DNA of 64,000 nucleotides from Crotalaria pallida (lineage: Eukaryota; Streptophyta; Magnoliopsida; Fabales; Fabaceae): positions 157,179,501 through 157,243,500 of the forward strand of contig CM075651.1 of assembly GCA_037953625.1 (NCBI GenBank), read 5' to 3'. Both the position numbers and the translations under genes were made by a program. Positions 36,601 to 48,251 of the stretch are shown one piece after another. Numbering within the stretch: the first letter of the stretch is position 1; the number at the start of each line of letters is the position of its first letter. The notes beneath the pieces are model-generated. The model did not search any database and had not been told where the DNA came from. It saw only the letters and a program-made list of their open reading frames with translations.

Positions 36601-37110
36601 CTTCTTGGCCAAATTAGTGCTGCTTCATAGAATCCATGGTGAAGAATTTTGGCAGACATGTTGTATATCCTTTGACTGATTGCATATATTTGTTGTGTCC
36701 TTTGTGGCCCATGTACTGTTTTTATTTATATTTGTCCTTTTTTTTTTTAATCTTTCTCTTATGGTAGTGAAAGTTCATTGGAGTTGAATTAAGCAGCTTT
36801 CCTATTGTTCTTTAGCTTGTCTTACTGAAATGAATTCCTTTGTTTCTTTAGGGGAGGAAGGGGTTGAAGTTTGGTGTAATTATATGTTATGTCAATAGCT
36901 TGGGGAATTTTGTTGTTGAACAAAACAAATATAATGAGGAAACTTTATTTCCGTTTTGGCAAATTCGTTGTACATAGGAACTTGCTATTGCCAGAATGTA
37001 TTACCTGTGTGAAAATGATTATGAATGTTTTGTTGTTACTAGGATGTTATTTGTGATGGTACTATGAAATTATTTTTCTCATTCCTAATTTCCTATGGTA
37101 CCAGCAGAAT
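36601..37110 (+). other. Probable 3'UTR of the PH-RhoGAP gene
   Basis: This T-rich sequence follows the stop codon. The poly(A) site is not determined. Near-upstream elements resembling AATAAA variants are scattered between about 36900 and 37100. Confidence 0.4.
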
Positions 37111-38050
37111 CTTTATTTTGACCCTATTATGTTTTCTATATGTTTACAAGTGTTTGATATGTTTTCATGAATATATTTTTTCCCCCATGTGTATTGTGTG
37201 ATTTTAATGGATGTTAAATAGGCGTTTTCCAATTTAAAAGATATACGTAAGAATTTAATCTATTACTATAATAAAAAAGTGGTTATGGTGGTTGGCGCAA
37301 ATTAGTCTTCTTCATCTCTATCCCTCAAATAAAAAAAATACAATTTTAACTATTCAATTCCTCTTCTTTTCTCATTTATCTTTTCTTCTCTTTGTATTTG
37401 GTTCATACTTTAAAGGATTACACTAATTTTTAATCCCAAATTTATAAAAGCAAGTAAAAGAATGTGAATTAATAAACATAATTATTTATGACAAAAATAT
37501 GATAATAAGTCAATGTCGTAAAGATGGGTTTGTAATCGCCATTTGTACACTGAGCCACATCTTTATTATGTTATTAGCATGTTGATCCGAATTTTCAATG
37601 GCGTATTTTTTTTTGTCATAAATAATTTCTTTTAATCAATTTGCATTTCTTATTGTGGATTGTCAATTGTCATGTATATGAATATGAATCTACTAACATG
37701 CATGACAACAGGCATTCCCATGTTTTTTCCTTCCTATCACATGCTTAACCTTAACCTTTTCGCATTCATTTTGTTTGTTATCTTTTGTCTACTGTGCCTG
37801 TCAATTCCATCTGTATCCTTATTAACATGCTGATAAAAATATAGATGATGATGACGACGACGATGATAATAATAATAATAATAAACTATTGCAAATTGAA
37901 AGGCAATAGTACAACCTGTGGTAGTTAAGTTTCCAAACTTTTTTTTTTTGCAAGAAATGGATTTGACATGAAGAAAAAATAATAATAAGAATAAAGCACT
38001 CATGTTGGTGTAACCAATAAATACTTCTACTGAACTTTATTTTGGGCTTG
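37111..38050. other. Intergenic DNA between convergent genes
   Basis: AT-rich, with an irregular GAT/GAC and AAT trinucleotide run at about 37844-37885. No gene. A TCTATTACTATAATAAAA word near 37259 resembles a Helitron 5' end, but I found no matching 3' end. Confidence 0.4.
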
Positions 38051-38481
38051 GCTGCGTTTTTCGTTTTGGAAATTGCTTTTTGGCCCCATTTCAAATTTTC
38101 ATGAACCAAAATACCCTTAAGTGTGTTAACATTTCTGGTTCTATGAAACCGGAAAAGTGTTTTCGATTTTACTGAACCGGAATCAATTTAAACATTATTT
38201 CGGTTTTGCTGAACCTAAAATTAGATTCCGGTTACACCTCCGGTTATGTGAAACCGGAAAAGAAATTCCGGTAGTATTGAACCGGAATACTTCTGATAGA
38301 GAAGAACCGGAAAGTTTAAGAAACAGTTCGTTCTTTGTCAAAGTGGTCTCCAACACCAAATTAAAGCATGGAGATATGTAGTTATCAAGGCACATGAAAC
38401 TCAGCTGCATTTCTGAATTTGATTGCATGACTGCTTCTGAAAATAAGCAGTACCGGATAAATATTATTATTATTATTTTTA

Positions 38482-38567
38482 TTTTTTTGGTTTACATGAG
38501 AGGTCTGGGACTAGAACCCATGACCTGGGAAGGGAGAAATCCTAAGTGTCCCTGCAGCCACCAACGC
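38482..38567 (-). mobile_element. 5'-truncated tRNA-derived SINE
   Basis: Same family as the copies at 20556-20659 and 21894-21998: on the minus strand TTGGTGGCTGCAGG, then box B GGTTCTAGTCC, ending CATGTAAACC plus an A run. The first ~15 bases of the family are missing. Confidence 0.7.
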
Positions 38568-38690
38568 GGGCGGATAACTATTATTTTAATTGTCAATAGA
38601 ATATAGAATGAAATTCACTCCCTCTATTATTTCATTCTATTTTAACAATCTAAATAGTGTTTAAAATAATCAAATAAATCTAAACATGCT

Positions 38691-38840
38691 GCAGATCCTG
38701 CATCCGTTAAGGGGAACAAGCTGGTAGAAGAGATTATGAATTTAGTACACGAGGATTGGATTGTGACACAAACAGAGGTATCTGTTCGAGTAAGTGAGTT
38801 CAAAGAAAGATTGAGTTGCTTGAAATCTGGGAAGCGGTAG
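38691..38840 (+). pseudogene. Exon-like fragment captured inside the long-TIR element
   Basis: The frame reads about 49 codons (DPASVKGNKLVEEIMNLVHE, then DWIVTQTEVSVRVSEFKERL and a stop at 38838). It has a splice-acceptor-like CTGCAG just upstream and a GTAAGT donor word at 38790. Composition and codon pattern look coding, unlike the AT-rich surroundings. I do not recognise the parent gene. It is a fragment and is probably not expressed as a protein. Confidence 0.4.
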
Positions 38841-39149
38841 AATTTTGAGTTGCTTAAAATAATTCCGGTTCTTCTCTACCTACCGGAATTATTCCGGTTC
38901 TTCTCTACCGGAATTTCTTTTCCGGTTTCACATAACTCGAGGTGTAACCGAAATTCAATTTTCGGTTCAGCAAAATTGAAATAATGTTTAAAATTTATTC
39001 CGGTTCAGTAAAACCGGAAACACTTTTTCGGTTTCATAGAACCGGAAATGTTAACACACTTAAGGATATTTTGGTCCATGAAAATTTGGAATGGGGACCA
39101 AAAAATCAGTTATGGGGCCGAAAAGCAATTTCCTTTTGTTTTTTATCGC

Positions 39150-39598
39150 TTTTTACATGCAAGGTATCCACGTTCTAAGATGCCCAGTATGGTTGTCTTT
39201 TTTTCCCCAGTGAAATTTAGATTTTTCCTCAATGAAAAAAGACTAAAAAAAGATTAAAATACAATTAAGAGTATAAAGCATGTATTTTTCTGTCTTATAT
39301 GTTTTTTTTTTCACCTTTTTCTAAAATATGTATGTTTACAAAGATATTACATCTGAACAATTCAAGGGGAGGATGTAGATTTCACAAATAATGTTGTTAT
39401 CTCTTAATCCAAAAAAGATTGTTATCTCAATTTCAACAACTATAAAGGTATTTCACCTCTTTCAACCTTATCCCCTACCTACATTTCTCTCTCTTTTTTT
39501 TTCGTTCAAATATCTTATGTTTTTTGCTCTCAATTTTTATATTCACTAATGAATACTCCCTCCGGTTTCATATTTAAGCAAAAAAAAAATTAACTTTA
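39150..39598. other. Intergenic DNA with a Stowaway-like terminus
   Basis: At about 39556 TACTCCCTCCGGTTTCATAT resembles a Stowaway 5' end preceded by TA. No matching right end was found, possibly because the following Helitron interrupted the element. The remainder is AT-rich and non-coding. Confidence 0.4.
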
Positions 39599-39981
39599 TC
39601 TATACTATCTATATAAAACAAACCCAGTTTGTACATAATTTTGTAATTTCCCATTATACCCTCCTAATGGGAAGGGAAGTGTTTTAATAACTAAAATCTA
39701 TATAAAACAAACTCTGTTTGTACATAATTTTGTAATTTCCCATTATACCCTCCCTAATGGGAAGGGAAGTGTTTTAATAACTAAAAAGGGTAAAGTTGAA
39801 AACTTATCATAATTTACAGTTACACATGGCATTTTCAAAAAACAAAAATCAAATGGGAAGGGAGCAATTTATAAATTGCATTTATAAAGACCGATTTTTC
39901 AATACATAATTCTACTATAAATAACTCTACGACAATGGGAATACGGGGCGACATGCATGAGAGTGTCTGTCGATACGCTAG
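39599..39981 (+). mobile_element. Short non-autonomous Helitron
   Basis: It begins TCTATACTATCTATATAAAA after an A and ends CGATACGCTAG before a T. This matches Helitron rules: 5' TC, 3' CTRR, insertion between A and T, no target duplication. A weak CGACA...TGTCG stem lies just before the 3' end. A ~92-bp segment is tandemly duplicated inside (from about 39608 and 39698, both with GTACATAATTTTGTAATTTC). Length is 383 bp, with no coding capacity. Confidence 0.65.
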
Positions 39982-40897
39982 TATGTATTTATTAAGGAAG
40001 TTAGTTGAGTGTATTTAATTTTCTCAATTTCATTAAAAAAAATAGACTATTATAGAAAATCTGTATTTAGGAATAGAACAATAATTAAATGATACCACCA
40101 CTTTATTGAGACATTTTAGGAACAATTGTATTGAGAATAAAAAATTAGTTAAGTTTTACTTAACCACTGATGAAGTATATGTTAGTAATTGTTTACTCTT
40201 CAATTTTACGGTGATGCAAATATTTGTGGAGAACACATGGGTGTTGAAATGTCCTTCAATTTCCAACTTCATTGTTATGAGATTAGCATATTATTATCCA
40301 TCACCTTCTACTTATTCCTTACTCCAAACAATGGAGTACCTTTTTGTGCACCACATGCAAACATTATGGAATTCCACACCAAATGATAAATGGACATCAA
40401 TCTCAAAAGAATCATATAGATGATGAGGTCCAAGAAGAACAAAAGATTACATTGGAATTGAAGGTAGTAAATTTGTACTTCAAGAAATTAAAAAGAAAAG
40501 AAAAGAAAAAGATAAGCAGTTTCATACTGCTGCACTACTATCAAAAATCATTTTACTCCTTCTGTGTCCCACAATGGCAGTGCCCCCAGTGATGCTTCCC
40601 AAAGGTGTCTGATTTGAACATCAATGTAAGTGGAGTTGCATAACAGACATCTCCCAAGATCAATTGATTTTCCACAAAGCATTAAAATCAAAAGGAGCAA
40701 AAAAAGGTAGTAAAATGACTACCATTTTCCTTTGCTAGTACCAAATGACTATTGTATGATAAAACGAGGATCTTTTTCTACCATCAGAATGTGAACCTGT
40801 TTCACAGAGTTAGGTCTCCAAACGATAGTATTTTCCTTTACATAGACTTACAAATGTGCTTGTTAGCAACTAAATAATGCTTCCATAGATTCCTGCG
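39982..40897. other. Intergenic DNA and probable 3'UTR of the GOT1 gene
   Basis: Positions 39982-40500 show no gene. The right part up to 40897 is likely the 3'UTR of the minus-strand GOT1 gene. Its poly(A) site is not determined. Confidence 0.4.
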
Positions 40898-43163
40898 TTA
40901 CACGGGCACTCGCTTGCCTCTGTATCTGTCAAGCAACTGCAGTTCACAGAAAATTTGAAAATTAGCTACTACAGTTTCAAATTTTCAGTATATTGTGGAC
41001 ATGAATGTGAAAGGCTTCAACTTGTAGCTAAGTGTCGAAAAACTCTAGACAGATAGATAGAACCCACTACTAACATTTCTTCCACTCCTACCCGGGTGAA
41101 ATTTTTGTTTTGGTAATACCAGGATGAAAGAGAAACAGGACTTCCTCACTAAATATTAGAGAAGTGTCCCCTCATTTGTAGCACAACAGAGCATTATTAA
41201 AAAAGTGAAGAGGTTTGTAAATCTAAAAGCTCTTTTTCCAGCTTCAGTATTATGAGACTTTAATTTAACATTCTCTGTGAAAAAAGTTGCTTTTGCTCCC
41301 TGTCCTTTGTTATCTTTCCCATCTATTAATGAAACTCGAGATGCTCCAATCAGCAATCGGAGCAACTAAAGATTTCCTCGTGACTATTGATATGGTATCT
41401 CACACAGAATGGTAAGTGTATAAGATACTTCTCTGAAGACTAAGAACACAGGTAAAGACAATTTTCATCACAGATACATACCGATCGAACAAACGGCTGC
41501 TGAAAAACCCAACCAAGAACAGGAACCTTCTGTATGAAAACAGCTAGTGTAGGCCAGAAACCACTGCACAGTATAATCCATTATTTTATCTTTGAACATA
41601 TAAACAATTAAACATCAGTAAAAACGAGAGTTTCTTTAAAATTCCACTAAACCTGAATAGCACGATGAACCCATAAGCCTCAATGATCATGCCCAAAATA
41701 GGCCATCCTATGATGAGAATGAGGAATCCAACACCAAATGAGATTGTTCCCTTAAAGAAAAGTAAAAGGTGAGAGGAGAAAATTTACCATGAAGAGAGCA
41801 CAACACACAAAGTAAAAGATACAGTAAGCATGTAACAAATTTACCTTGAAATTACTTCGTTTCATGAAGAATTGCATAGTGGATTTTAGCCCAATGGTTA
41901 AGGAAACTCCAGAAACAAACAAGATCTGATTCAAGCAACAAGAAGATAACAAGGTGTCGGAAAAGATGCTATTAAGCAGAACCAAATAAGAAGCGACTAC
42001 TTAAGCAATTAATTAAATACCATGAAACTTACATTCCCCATGGCCAGCAATCCCTTGTCAAAGAAGAAGATAATCCCAAGGAAAGAGAAAAATATACCAA
42101 AGCCAGTTAATCCTAATCCAATCTCTGTATAATTTACCAATAGCATACATTAAACATAATAAGATATAAAATTGTAAATAAGTTGACAAAGAGGATGGCA
42201 ATAGATACCAACTGTATAATTTAGAAAAATAACTAATACACTCTTTAGCCAAAAAAATCCTTCTGCCAACCAGAATGACAGAAGAACACAAAGGCAGTAA
42301 GGCACGATAGTATGTTTTGAAATCTGAATCATGTTAGTGTACAACACAATTAGCAATTCAATTATAGGGATCTCAATTAGTTCTATCAGGTATTGTTATT
42401 ACTTTTAAAGAATCAATTGCAACAAGGTACTAGGTAAAGTTACTATCATAATTGCGATTGTGTTTTTTGACAACAAAATTGGAGAATCATTATTAGGTTA
42501 TAGAAATGACTATCATGTCCACCATGTTTAGGCAGCCTAGCATCTTGCTTTAGGACTTCAGTAAGAAATCATGTTCATTTCCCTGTTCATCAATTTAATC
42601 GGAGGCACACAGCATGCCCTGCATCTTGCCAATACATACATAAGGCAGTAAGGCACATAAGATCACATACTTGAAGATGCCTTGTTGAACCCAGGCAACA
42701 CCGAGAGATGGTTATAACAAAAATAGATGGCAGCTTGAGTACAAACATTCTATGAACTGAACCACCAGTTTCTCTGAATGATGAAAACATTTACATAAAA
42801 GATTCTAGAACAAATCTTTCACGTCCTTTCTAGTTTAGTTCCTCTAGTTGATCATCATGAAAACCCAACACCAAAAAATGCAAGGTGGAGAAAAAGAAGG
42901 CACAAAGAAAAAAGTTGCACAGCCTTAAATAAACCAAAACCAGATACTGCTTACACCTGATAATTGAATATGATATAAGTAGTTTATGGAATTATAGATA
43001 ACTCTGAAATAATGTTTTCTTATACATAAGCTTTAAAGACAATAAAATCAATCTTCTATCTATCACAAAATAAAAGACAGTAAATCACATCATACAAAAT
43101 ATCATTATCGTTGACACAAATATTCAACTTACTCTTTCGATCATTCATCTCAAAGGAAACCAT
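40898..43163 (-). CDS. GOT1: Vesicle transport protein GOT1 homologue
   Basis: A small four-span membrane protein of the Got1/Sft2 family, which works in ER-Golgi vesicle traffic. Six coding exons, in transcription order: 43133-43163, 42033-42124, 41845-41925, 41653-41750, 41482-41563, 40898-40936. Total 423 nt, 140 aa, the usual length for the family, with no stop. The N-terminus MVSFEMNDRKKIGLGLTGFG is followed by hydrophobic spans at about residues 18-36, 40-58, 70-92 and 95-112. Conserved stretches ILFVSGVSLTIGLKSTMQFF and GWPILGMIIEAYGF are present, and the end is basic (LLDRYRGKRVPV). Splice sites are GT-AG with matching phases. It is convergent with the PH-RhoGAP gene and divergent from SMG7. 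Confidence 0.95.
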
Positions 43164-43785
43164 TTTGCCAATATTTCAGATGTTCAAGTCTCTGAAACAC
43201 ATAATAAAATAACCAAAGTCATTTAACAATTCTATATGTACAATTTAACTCAAAGATCATACATACTAAAACATCATCACCACCTGGGAAAATCTAAATC
43301 CATAAAGAGATCCAGGGAGAGAGAGGCAACCACGTAGAATTCATTACAGAAATTGTTCATGAAATATCAGATAGTTTTCCAATCATGAATGAGATTATAT
43401 CAAATATAAAATATATGTTTTCAAAGAAAAAATATATGTTACAATATATAGTTCAGTGCATTGCTTGTTCGTTTCGTCACTCGTTCACTGTTGGTACGAT
43501 GATGTGTAAAGGTAGGTCATCTGTGCCAATAGAAGCACAGAGTCTCAACTCAAGGTTATAACTCATTCATAATCAAGATAAGAAGACATGATGGTAGCAC
43601 AGTGGCGTCAAGCACTAAACATAAACAAACTTCCCTTGTATGTACCTCCAATTTTCGAAAATCTAAGCTATCGCCCTACTAAATAAAGCCCTATTTATTT
43701 CAAGAAAACAGTAAAACATGTCATAGCAAGTAACTAGTATTTCACATATATGTATTTCCTCATTTGCCTGATATCTTTTTGAGAA

Positions 43786-43925
43786 AATAGGTGATGCACC
43801 AACAGTGTAAATGTTTTTTTTTACACCATCAATACATCATCCACCATTCATGTGTTTAAATTCTTTGACTTTTAACGATGGATGATGGTGTACTCCGTGT
43901 AGATCCATTAAACTCTATCTTTTTT
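43786..43925. mobile_element. Small fold-back MITE, copy 2
   Basis: GGTGATGCACCAACAGTG and CACCATCAATACATCATCCA at the left pair with the inverse ATGGATGATGGTGTACTCC at the right. It is the same family as 14925-15065 (shared ATCATCCACCATTCAT core and AATGCACC termini). Confidence 0.55.
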
Positions 43926-44125
43926 CTCAAACAAAAAAACAAGGAACCTAACTAAGTAGTATCCTATTTCTAAACTAAGCGTATGATTTTTATTTTTTAT
44001 TCAAGTCACCTAGTTGCTGAATAAGATAATGAAAATCTCGATCCACAACTACCTGAAAATCCAAATAATCCTTCAAATCTAAGCAGAAAAAAAAAACTAA
44101 AATTGCAATCAATGATATTATTGCT

Positions 44126-44231
44126 TGGAGAGCCAGCCACGCAGCTCGCTCCGGATTAGTGTCAAGGGCTCCCTGGTATTAAGGGTGCTCTTGGGGATAC
44201 CGGTGGTTCCGCAATTAATACGGAAAAAAAA
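44126..44231 (+). mobile_element. 5'-truncated SINE with 11-bp target duplication
   Basis: It matches the 3' half of the SINE at 14264-14473 (GAGAGCCAGCCACGCAGCTC, then GGCTCCCTGGTATTAAGGG, ACCGGTGGTTCCGC) and ends CGG plus an A run. Direct repeats ATATTATTGCT at 44115-44125 and 44232-44242 flank it, so the truncation happened during insertion, as usual for LINE-driven retroposition. Confidence 0.9.
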
Positions 44232-44560
44232 ATATTATTGCTATTATCATTATTATTATTATTATGAAAGGGAAAGAAATAAAACAAACGCAGGGAACTA
44301 GAATTCATGACAGAAATGATGTAGATGGCATAATAAAACGGCGTATAAATAAATAAAATCAATAGAACGAAGACATGAAAGGGGTAAGGTAAAAATAAAT
44401 AAAAAAATAAAAATAAATGGATATTGTGGAAATAGAATGAACGACCTTGGAGTAACTCAGCACTGAGCAGCAGCTGGTTGGGAAAATAAAATAAATCAGA
44501 TCTTATGTTGAATCAAAGCTAGCTCGCTGGGTGCAAAGAAAATGAAGATAATGTAGTTAG

Positions 44561-45315
44561 TGAGGTGAGGTGTGTGTAACCGCCAATTAGTATTGTTAAT
44601 GAATTGAATCTTACGGGGTAAGGTAAGCATGTGTTGCGTTGTGATATATGCTTCTCCACCTTGTTTTATGCTTGTAGTAACAAATACATCACCTTACCAA
44701 TCATCTTACATTAAAACTCATATACTATGTCACCAATATTATCTTGCTTACTAAGTAATACCGGTAATTAAGAATTATATTACTACTATCTTATAGTACT
44801 AATGTTGAATGATTTATCGATTAATTATTTTATTTTATGTTCCTCGAAGGATAGTTTTGCTTCTCTTCTTGCTTTAAAAAACAATCAATAAGACCCGGAG
44901 TGGTTCCTATAGTCTTTTTCATATGGACATTTTTTTTGTCCGGTGTAAAAATAAAGTCATGTTTAGGATTTGAAAATTTTAGGCATCTTTTTTAATTAAA
45001 AATATATGATTCCGTAACTGTCTTCCATAGTTTATCTAATAATAGAGTTTATTTGATGGTGATTTATGAAATAAATCATTTTGATTAAGTCAAGAAGGTA
45101 TAAGCTACAAGGTAATATATAGGTTAGTGTTGTCCAACATTAACACTACGGATGAGCTTATAATATTATTTAAATAAGCTTATTTGACAAAAATAAATAA
45201 TTCATGTTAATGTTTGATAAATGGACTTATTTCGATGGGTTGTGAGTTTATGAATATTTATTTGATAAATTATTCGAGATAGATTATGAGTATTTATTTT
45301 ACATTTGTTAGATAG

Positions 45316-45318
<3 letters not shown>
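44561..45318. other. Intergenic DNA without a gene
   Basis: AT-rich, with no recognisable element. It precedes the tandem array. Confidence 0.45.

Positions 45319-45361
<43 letters not shown>
45319..45361. repeat. (TA)n microsatellite at the edge of the tandem array
   Basis: A TA run of about 42 bp immediately before the first 1.26-kb unit. Confidence 0.95.
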
Positions 45362-45362
<1 letters not shown>

Positions 45363-45364
45363 TA

Positions 45365-46620
45365 ATTAAATAGTTTATCAACTTTTAACTTGTAAGCTAT
45401 AAGTTTTTAGATATGTTATAAGCTTTCAACTAATTTATTATTTGAGAGATCAACAAGACCCGACACTATTGGTAAATAATTAGATTTTTTAAGTATGATG
45501 TTGGAGGTTCGGTGATCTCTATGCCTCAGAGAGAATTAGTCGCACAAAAACAAAGTATTAATTGAGAGGGCGATTTTTATTTCAATGATTAATTATCTCA
45601 ACATAATTTAAAATTAAAAAAAAAACTCTAGTTTAGATACAAAGTAATTTTTTTATTATGTAAAACATAAAAATTGTATCTAAAATGTTATTCATTACGA
45701 TAACTCACGATCATTTTTACACAATATGTAAAGTGTTTTGGAATCCACTGGTCCAACTTATGTGGGTCCCATCCTCATTAGATAATTCATGCAAACCATT
45801 ATTTTCACATAGAATATGCTTCAACCCTTTTTTGGGTCGATCTTGTTACAACCCTTGTTAACTTGATCAATATTTTTCTCTTTTTTCATTTATACGTGAA
45901 TGTTTCCCTCAACGATGTCTATGCGTATCTCATATGCCTTTGACAATTGTGTGATTTTAATATGCCACAGCTTTACGGTACGAACTCTGGTGAGATTAAT
46001 GTACACATGCATCTAGCCACCACAATTTTGTTTTAATTATTCACATATCCACGTGAACTCACAACAATTTCTCCTTTGATTTTAGTGAATCCATTTTCAG
46101 TTAGTTTAACTCGTGAACTCTATGCATTGGACACATTAAATTCAACATTATTTCCATCACTTGATGCCTTTTTTGATATATAATGACTCATTCATTCTTC
46201 ATCGAAGTTTGTGTATGGAAATCCAAAATATTCTGTTTGTCATCTTTAAGAGTTATATATTGATTATTATATTGGAAAAGAAACTTTAATCACGAGGATC
46301 GAGTATCTCCCCCTAAATCTTCGCCCCTTGTTTGGTACATAACTAAAATATACAAGCATCCACGTGACGAGCCCTAAGTGGGCTTGTGGATTTTCACACA
46401 ACCATTAGGGATTGGTCACATTGCGTGCTTGCATCCTAACCATGCTAGCCTCCTTTCTCTCGCCACTTTGTCCTAGTTTTCTCCTTAATTATACACATAC
46501 CTTTTATTTTGTAAATGCCCTCTGCTCATACAACTCGGATTCGATATCAGTAAAACATAACACCCAAAAACTGAACCCAAATTAAATAGATATCAGTTAG
46601 CTAATAGATATTTTTTTCAA
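45365..46620 (+). repeat. Tandem unit 1 (about 1256 bp)
   Basis: First of three head-to-tail units starting ATTAAATAGTTTATCAACTT. Landmarks in order: a SINE-derived word GGTTCGGTGATCTCTATGCC; GTGTTTTGGAATCCACTGGT; ATATCCACGTGAACTCACAA; ATCCACGTGACGAGCCCTAA; CACCCAAAAACTGAACCC. This copy is the most diverged. The reading frame present in units 2 and 3 is cut here by an early TAA (after ...TTTTGTTTT). Confidence 0.95.
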
Positions 46621-47884
46621 ATTAAATAGTTTATCAACTTTTAACTTGTAAGCTATAAGTTTTTAGATATGTTATAAGCTTTCAACTAATTTATTAATTG
46701 AGAGATCAACAAAACTCGACACTGTTGGTAAATAATTAGGTTTTTTAAGTATGATGTTGGTGGTTCGGTGATCTCTATGCCTCAGAGTGGATTAGTCACA
46801 CACACAAAAAAATTATTAATTGAGAGGGCAATTTTTATTTCAATGATTAATTATCTCAACACAATTAAAAAAAAAAAAAAACTCTGGTTCAGATACAAAG
46901 TAGTTTTTTTATTATGTAAAACATAAAAATTGTATCTAATATGTTATTCATTACGATAAGTCGGGATCATTTTTACGCAAGATGTAAAGTGTCTTGGAAT
47001 CCACTGGTCCAACTTATGTGGGTCCCACCCTCATCAGGTAATTCATACAAACCATTATTTTCACATAAAATCTGCTTCAACCCTTTTTTGGATTGATCTT
47101 GTTACAACCCTTGTTAACTTGATCAATATTTTTCTCTTTTTTCATTTATACGTGAATGTTTCCCTCAATGATGTCTATGCATATCTCATATGCCTTTGAC
47201 AATTGTGTGATTTTAATATGCCCCAGCTTTACGGTATGAACTCTGGCGATTTTAATGTATACAGGCATCTAGCCATCACAATTTTGTTTTTATTATTCAC
47301 ATATCCACGTGAACTCACAACAATTTCTCCTTTGATTTTAGTGATTCCATTTTCAGTTAGTTTAACTCGTGAACTTTATGCATGGGACACATTAAATTCA
47401 ACATTATTTCATCACGTGATGCCTTTTTTGACATATCAGCACTCACTAACTGATTCACTCGTCATCAAAGTTTGTGTATGGAAATCCAAAATATTCCATT
47501 TGTCATCTTTAAGAGTTATATATTGATTCTTATATTGGAAAAGAAACTTTAATCATGAGGATCGAGTCTCTTCCCCTGAATCTTCGCCTCTTGTTTGGTA
47601 CATAACTCAAATATACGAGCATCCACGTGACGAGCCCTAAGTGGGCTTGTGGATTTTCATACAACCATTAGGGATTGATCACATTGCGTGCTTGCATCCT
47701 AACCATGTTAGCCTCCTTTCTCTCGCCGCTTTGTCCTAGTTTTCTCCTTAATTATACACATACCTTTTCTTTTGTAAATGTCCTCTGCTCATACAACTCG
47801 GATTCGATATCAGTAAAACATAACACCCAAAAACTGAACCCAAATTAAATAGATATCAGTTAGCTAATAGATATTTTTTTTCAA
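46621..47884 (+). repeat. Tandem unit 2 (about 1264 bp)
   Basis: It has the same landmarks as unit 1, and is closer to unit 3 than to unit 1 (for example ATGCCCCAG and GGTATGAAC are shared by units 2 and 3 only). It has a frame of 102 codons from the ATG at 47218 to 47526 with no known domain. Since unit 1 lacks the frame and no selection can be judged, I treat the unit as non-coding. It is also the empty-site reference for the MITE in unit 3. Confidence 0.95.
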
Positions 47885-48251
47885 ATTAAATAGTTTATCA
47901 ACTTTTAATTTGTAAGCTATAAGTTTTTAGATATGTTATAAGCTTTCAACTAATTTATTAATTGAGAGATCAACAAAACTCGACACTGTTGGTAAATAAT
48001 TAGGTTTTTTAAGTATGATGTTGGAGGTTCGGTGATTTCTATGCCTCGGAGTGGATTAGTCACACACAAAAAAAAATTATTAATTGAGAAGGCAATTTTA
48101 TTTCAATGATTATTTATCTCAACACAATTTTTTAAAAAAAAAAACTCTGGTTCAGATACAAAGTAGTTTTTTATTATGTAAAACATAAAAATTGTATCTA
48201 ATATGTTATTCATTACGATAACTCGGGATCATTTTTACACAAGATGTAAAG

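Larger units (their letters stand above)
38054..39149. mobile_element. Long-TIR element (MULE-like) with internal gene fragment
   Basis: Arms of about 250 bp at 38054-38300 and 38880-39149 are inverted copies. Shared words include GGAAATTGCTTTTTGGCCCC / GGGGCCGAAAAGCAATTTCC and AAATTTTCATGAACCAAAAT / ATTTTGGTCCATGAAAATTT, and both arms are filled with CCGGTT/AACCGG pairs. The interior carries a SINE piece (38482-38567) and a coding-like segment (38691-38840). No transposase is present. The architecture suggests a Pack-MULE. The outer ends are approximate and no target duplication was identified. Confidence 0.6.
43164..44560 (-). promoter_or_regulatory. Probable 5'UTR, leader intron and promoter of GOT1
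   Basis: Upstream of the ATG, minus strand, TTTCAG at about 43192-43197 is a plausible acceptor. A leader exon at about 44450-44560 with a donor near 44449 (AAG/GTCGTT) would give a leader intron of about 1.25 kb. That intron would hold a fold-back MITE (43786-43925) and a truncated SINE (44126-44231). The exon limits are inferred from sequence only. Confidence 0.35.

Noticed and set aside
37259..37300. TCTATTACTATAATAAAA as a Helitron 5' end
   Set aside because: No hairpin plus CTRR-T end was found downstream before the next element; AT-rich sequence gives such words by chance.
41156..42790. Assorted minus-strand open frames within the GOT1 locus
   Set aside because: They read across GOT1 intron-exon borders or wrong frames; the six-exon spliced model accounts for all conserved sequence.
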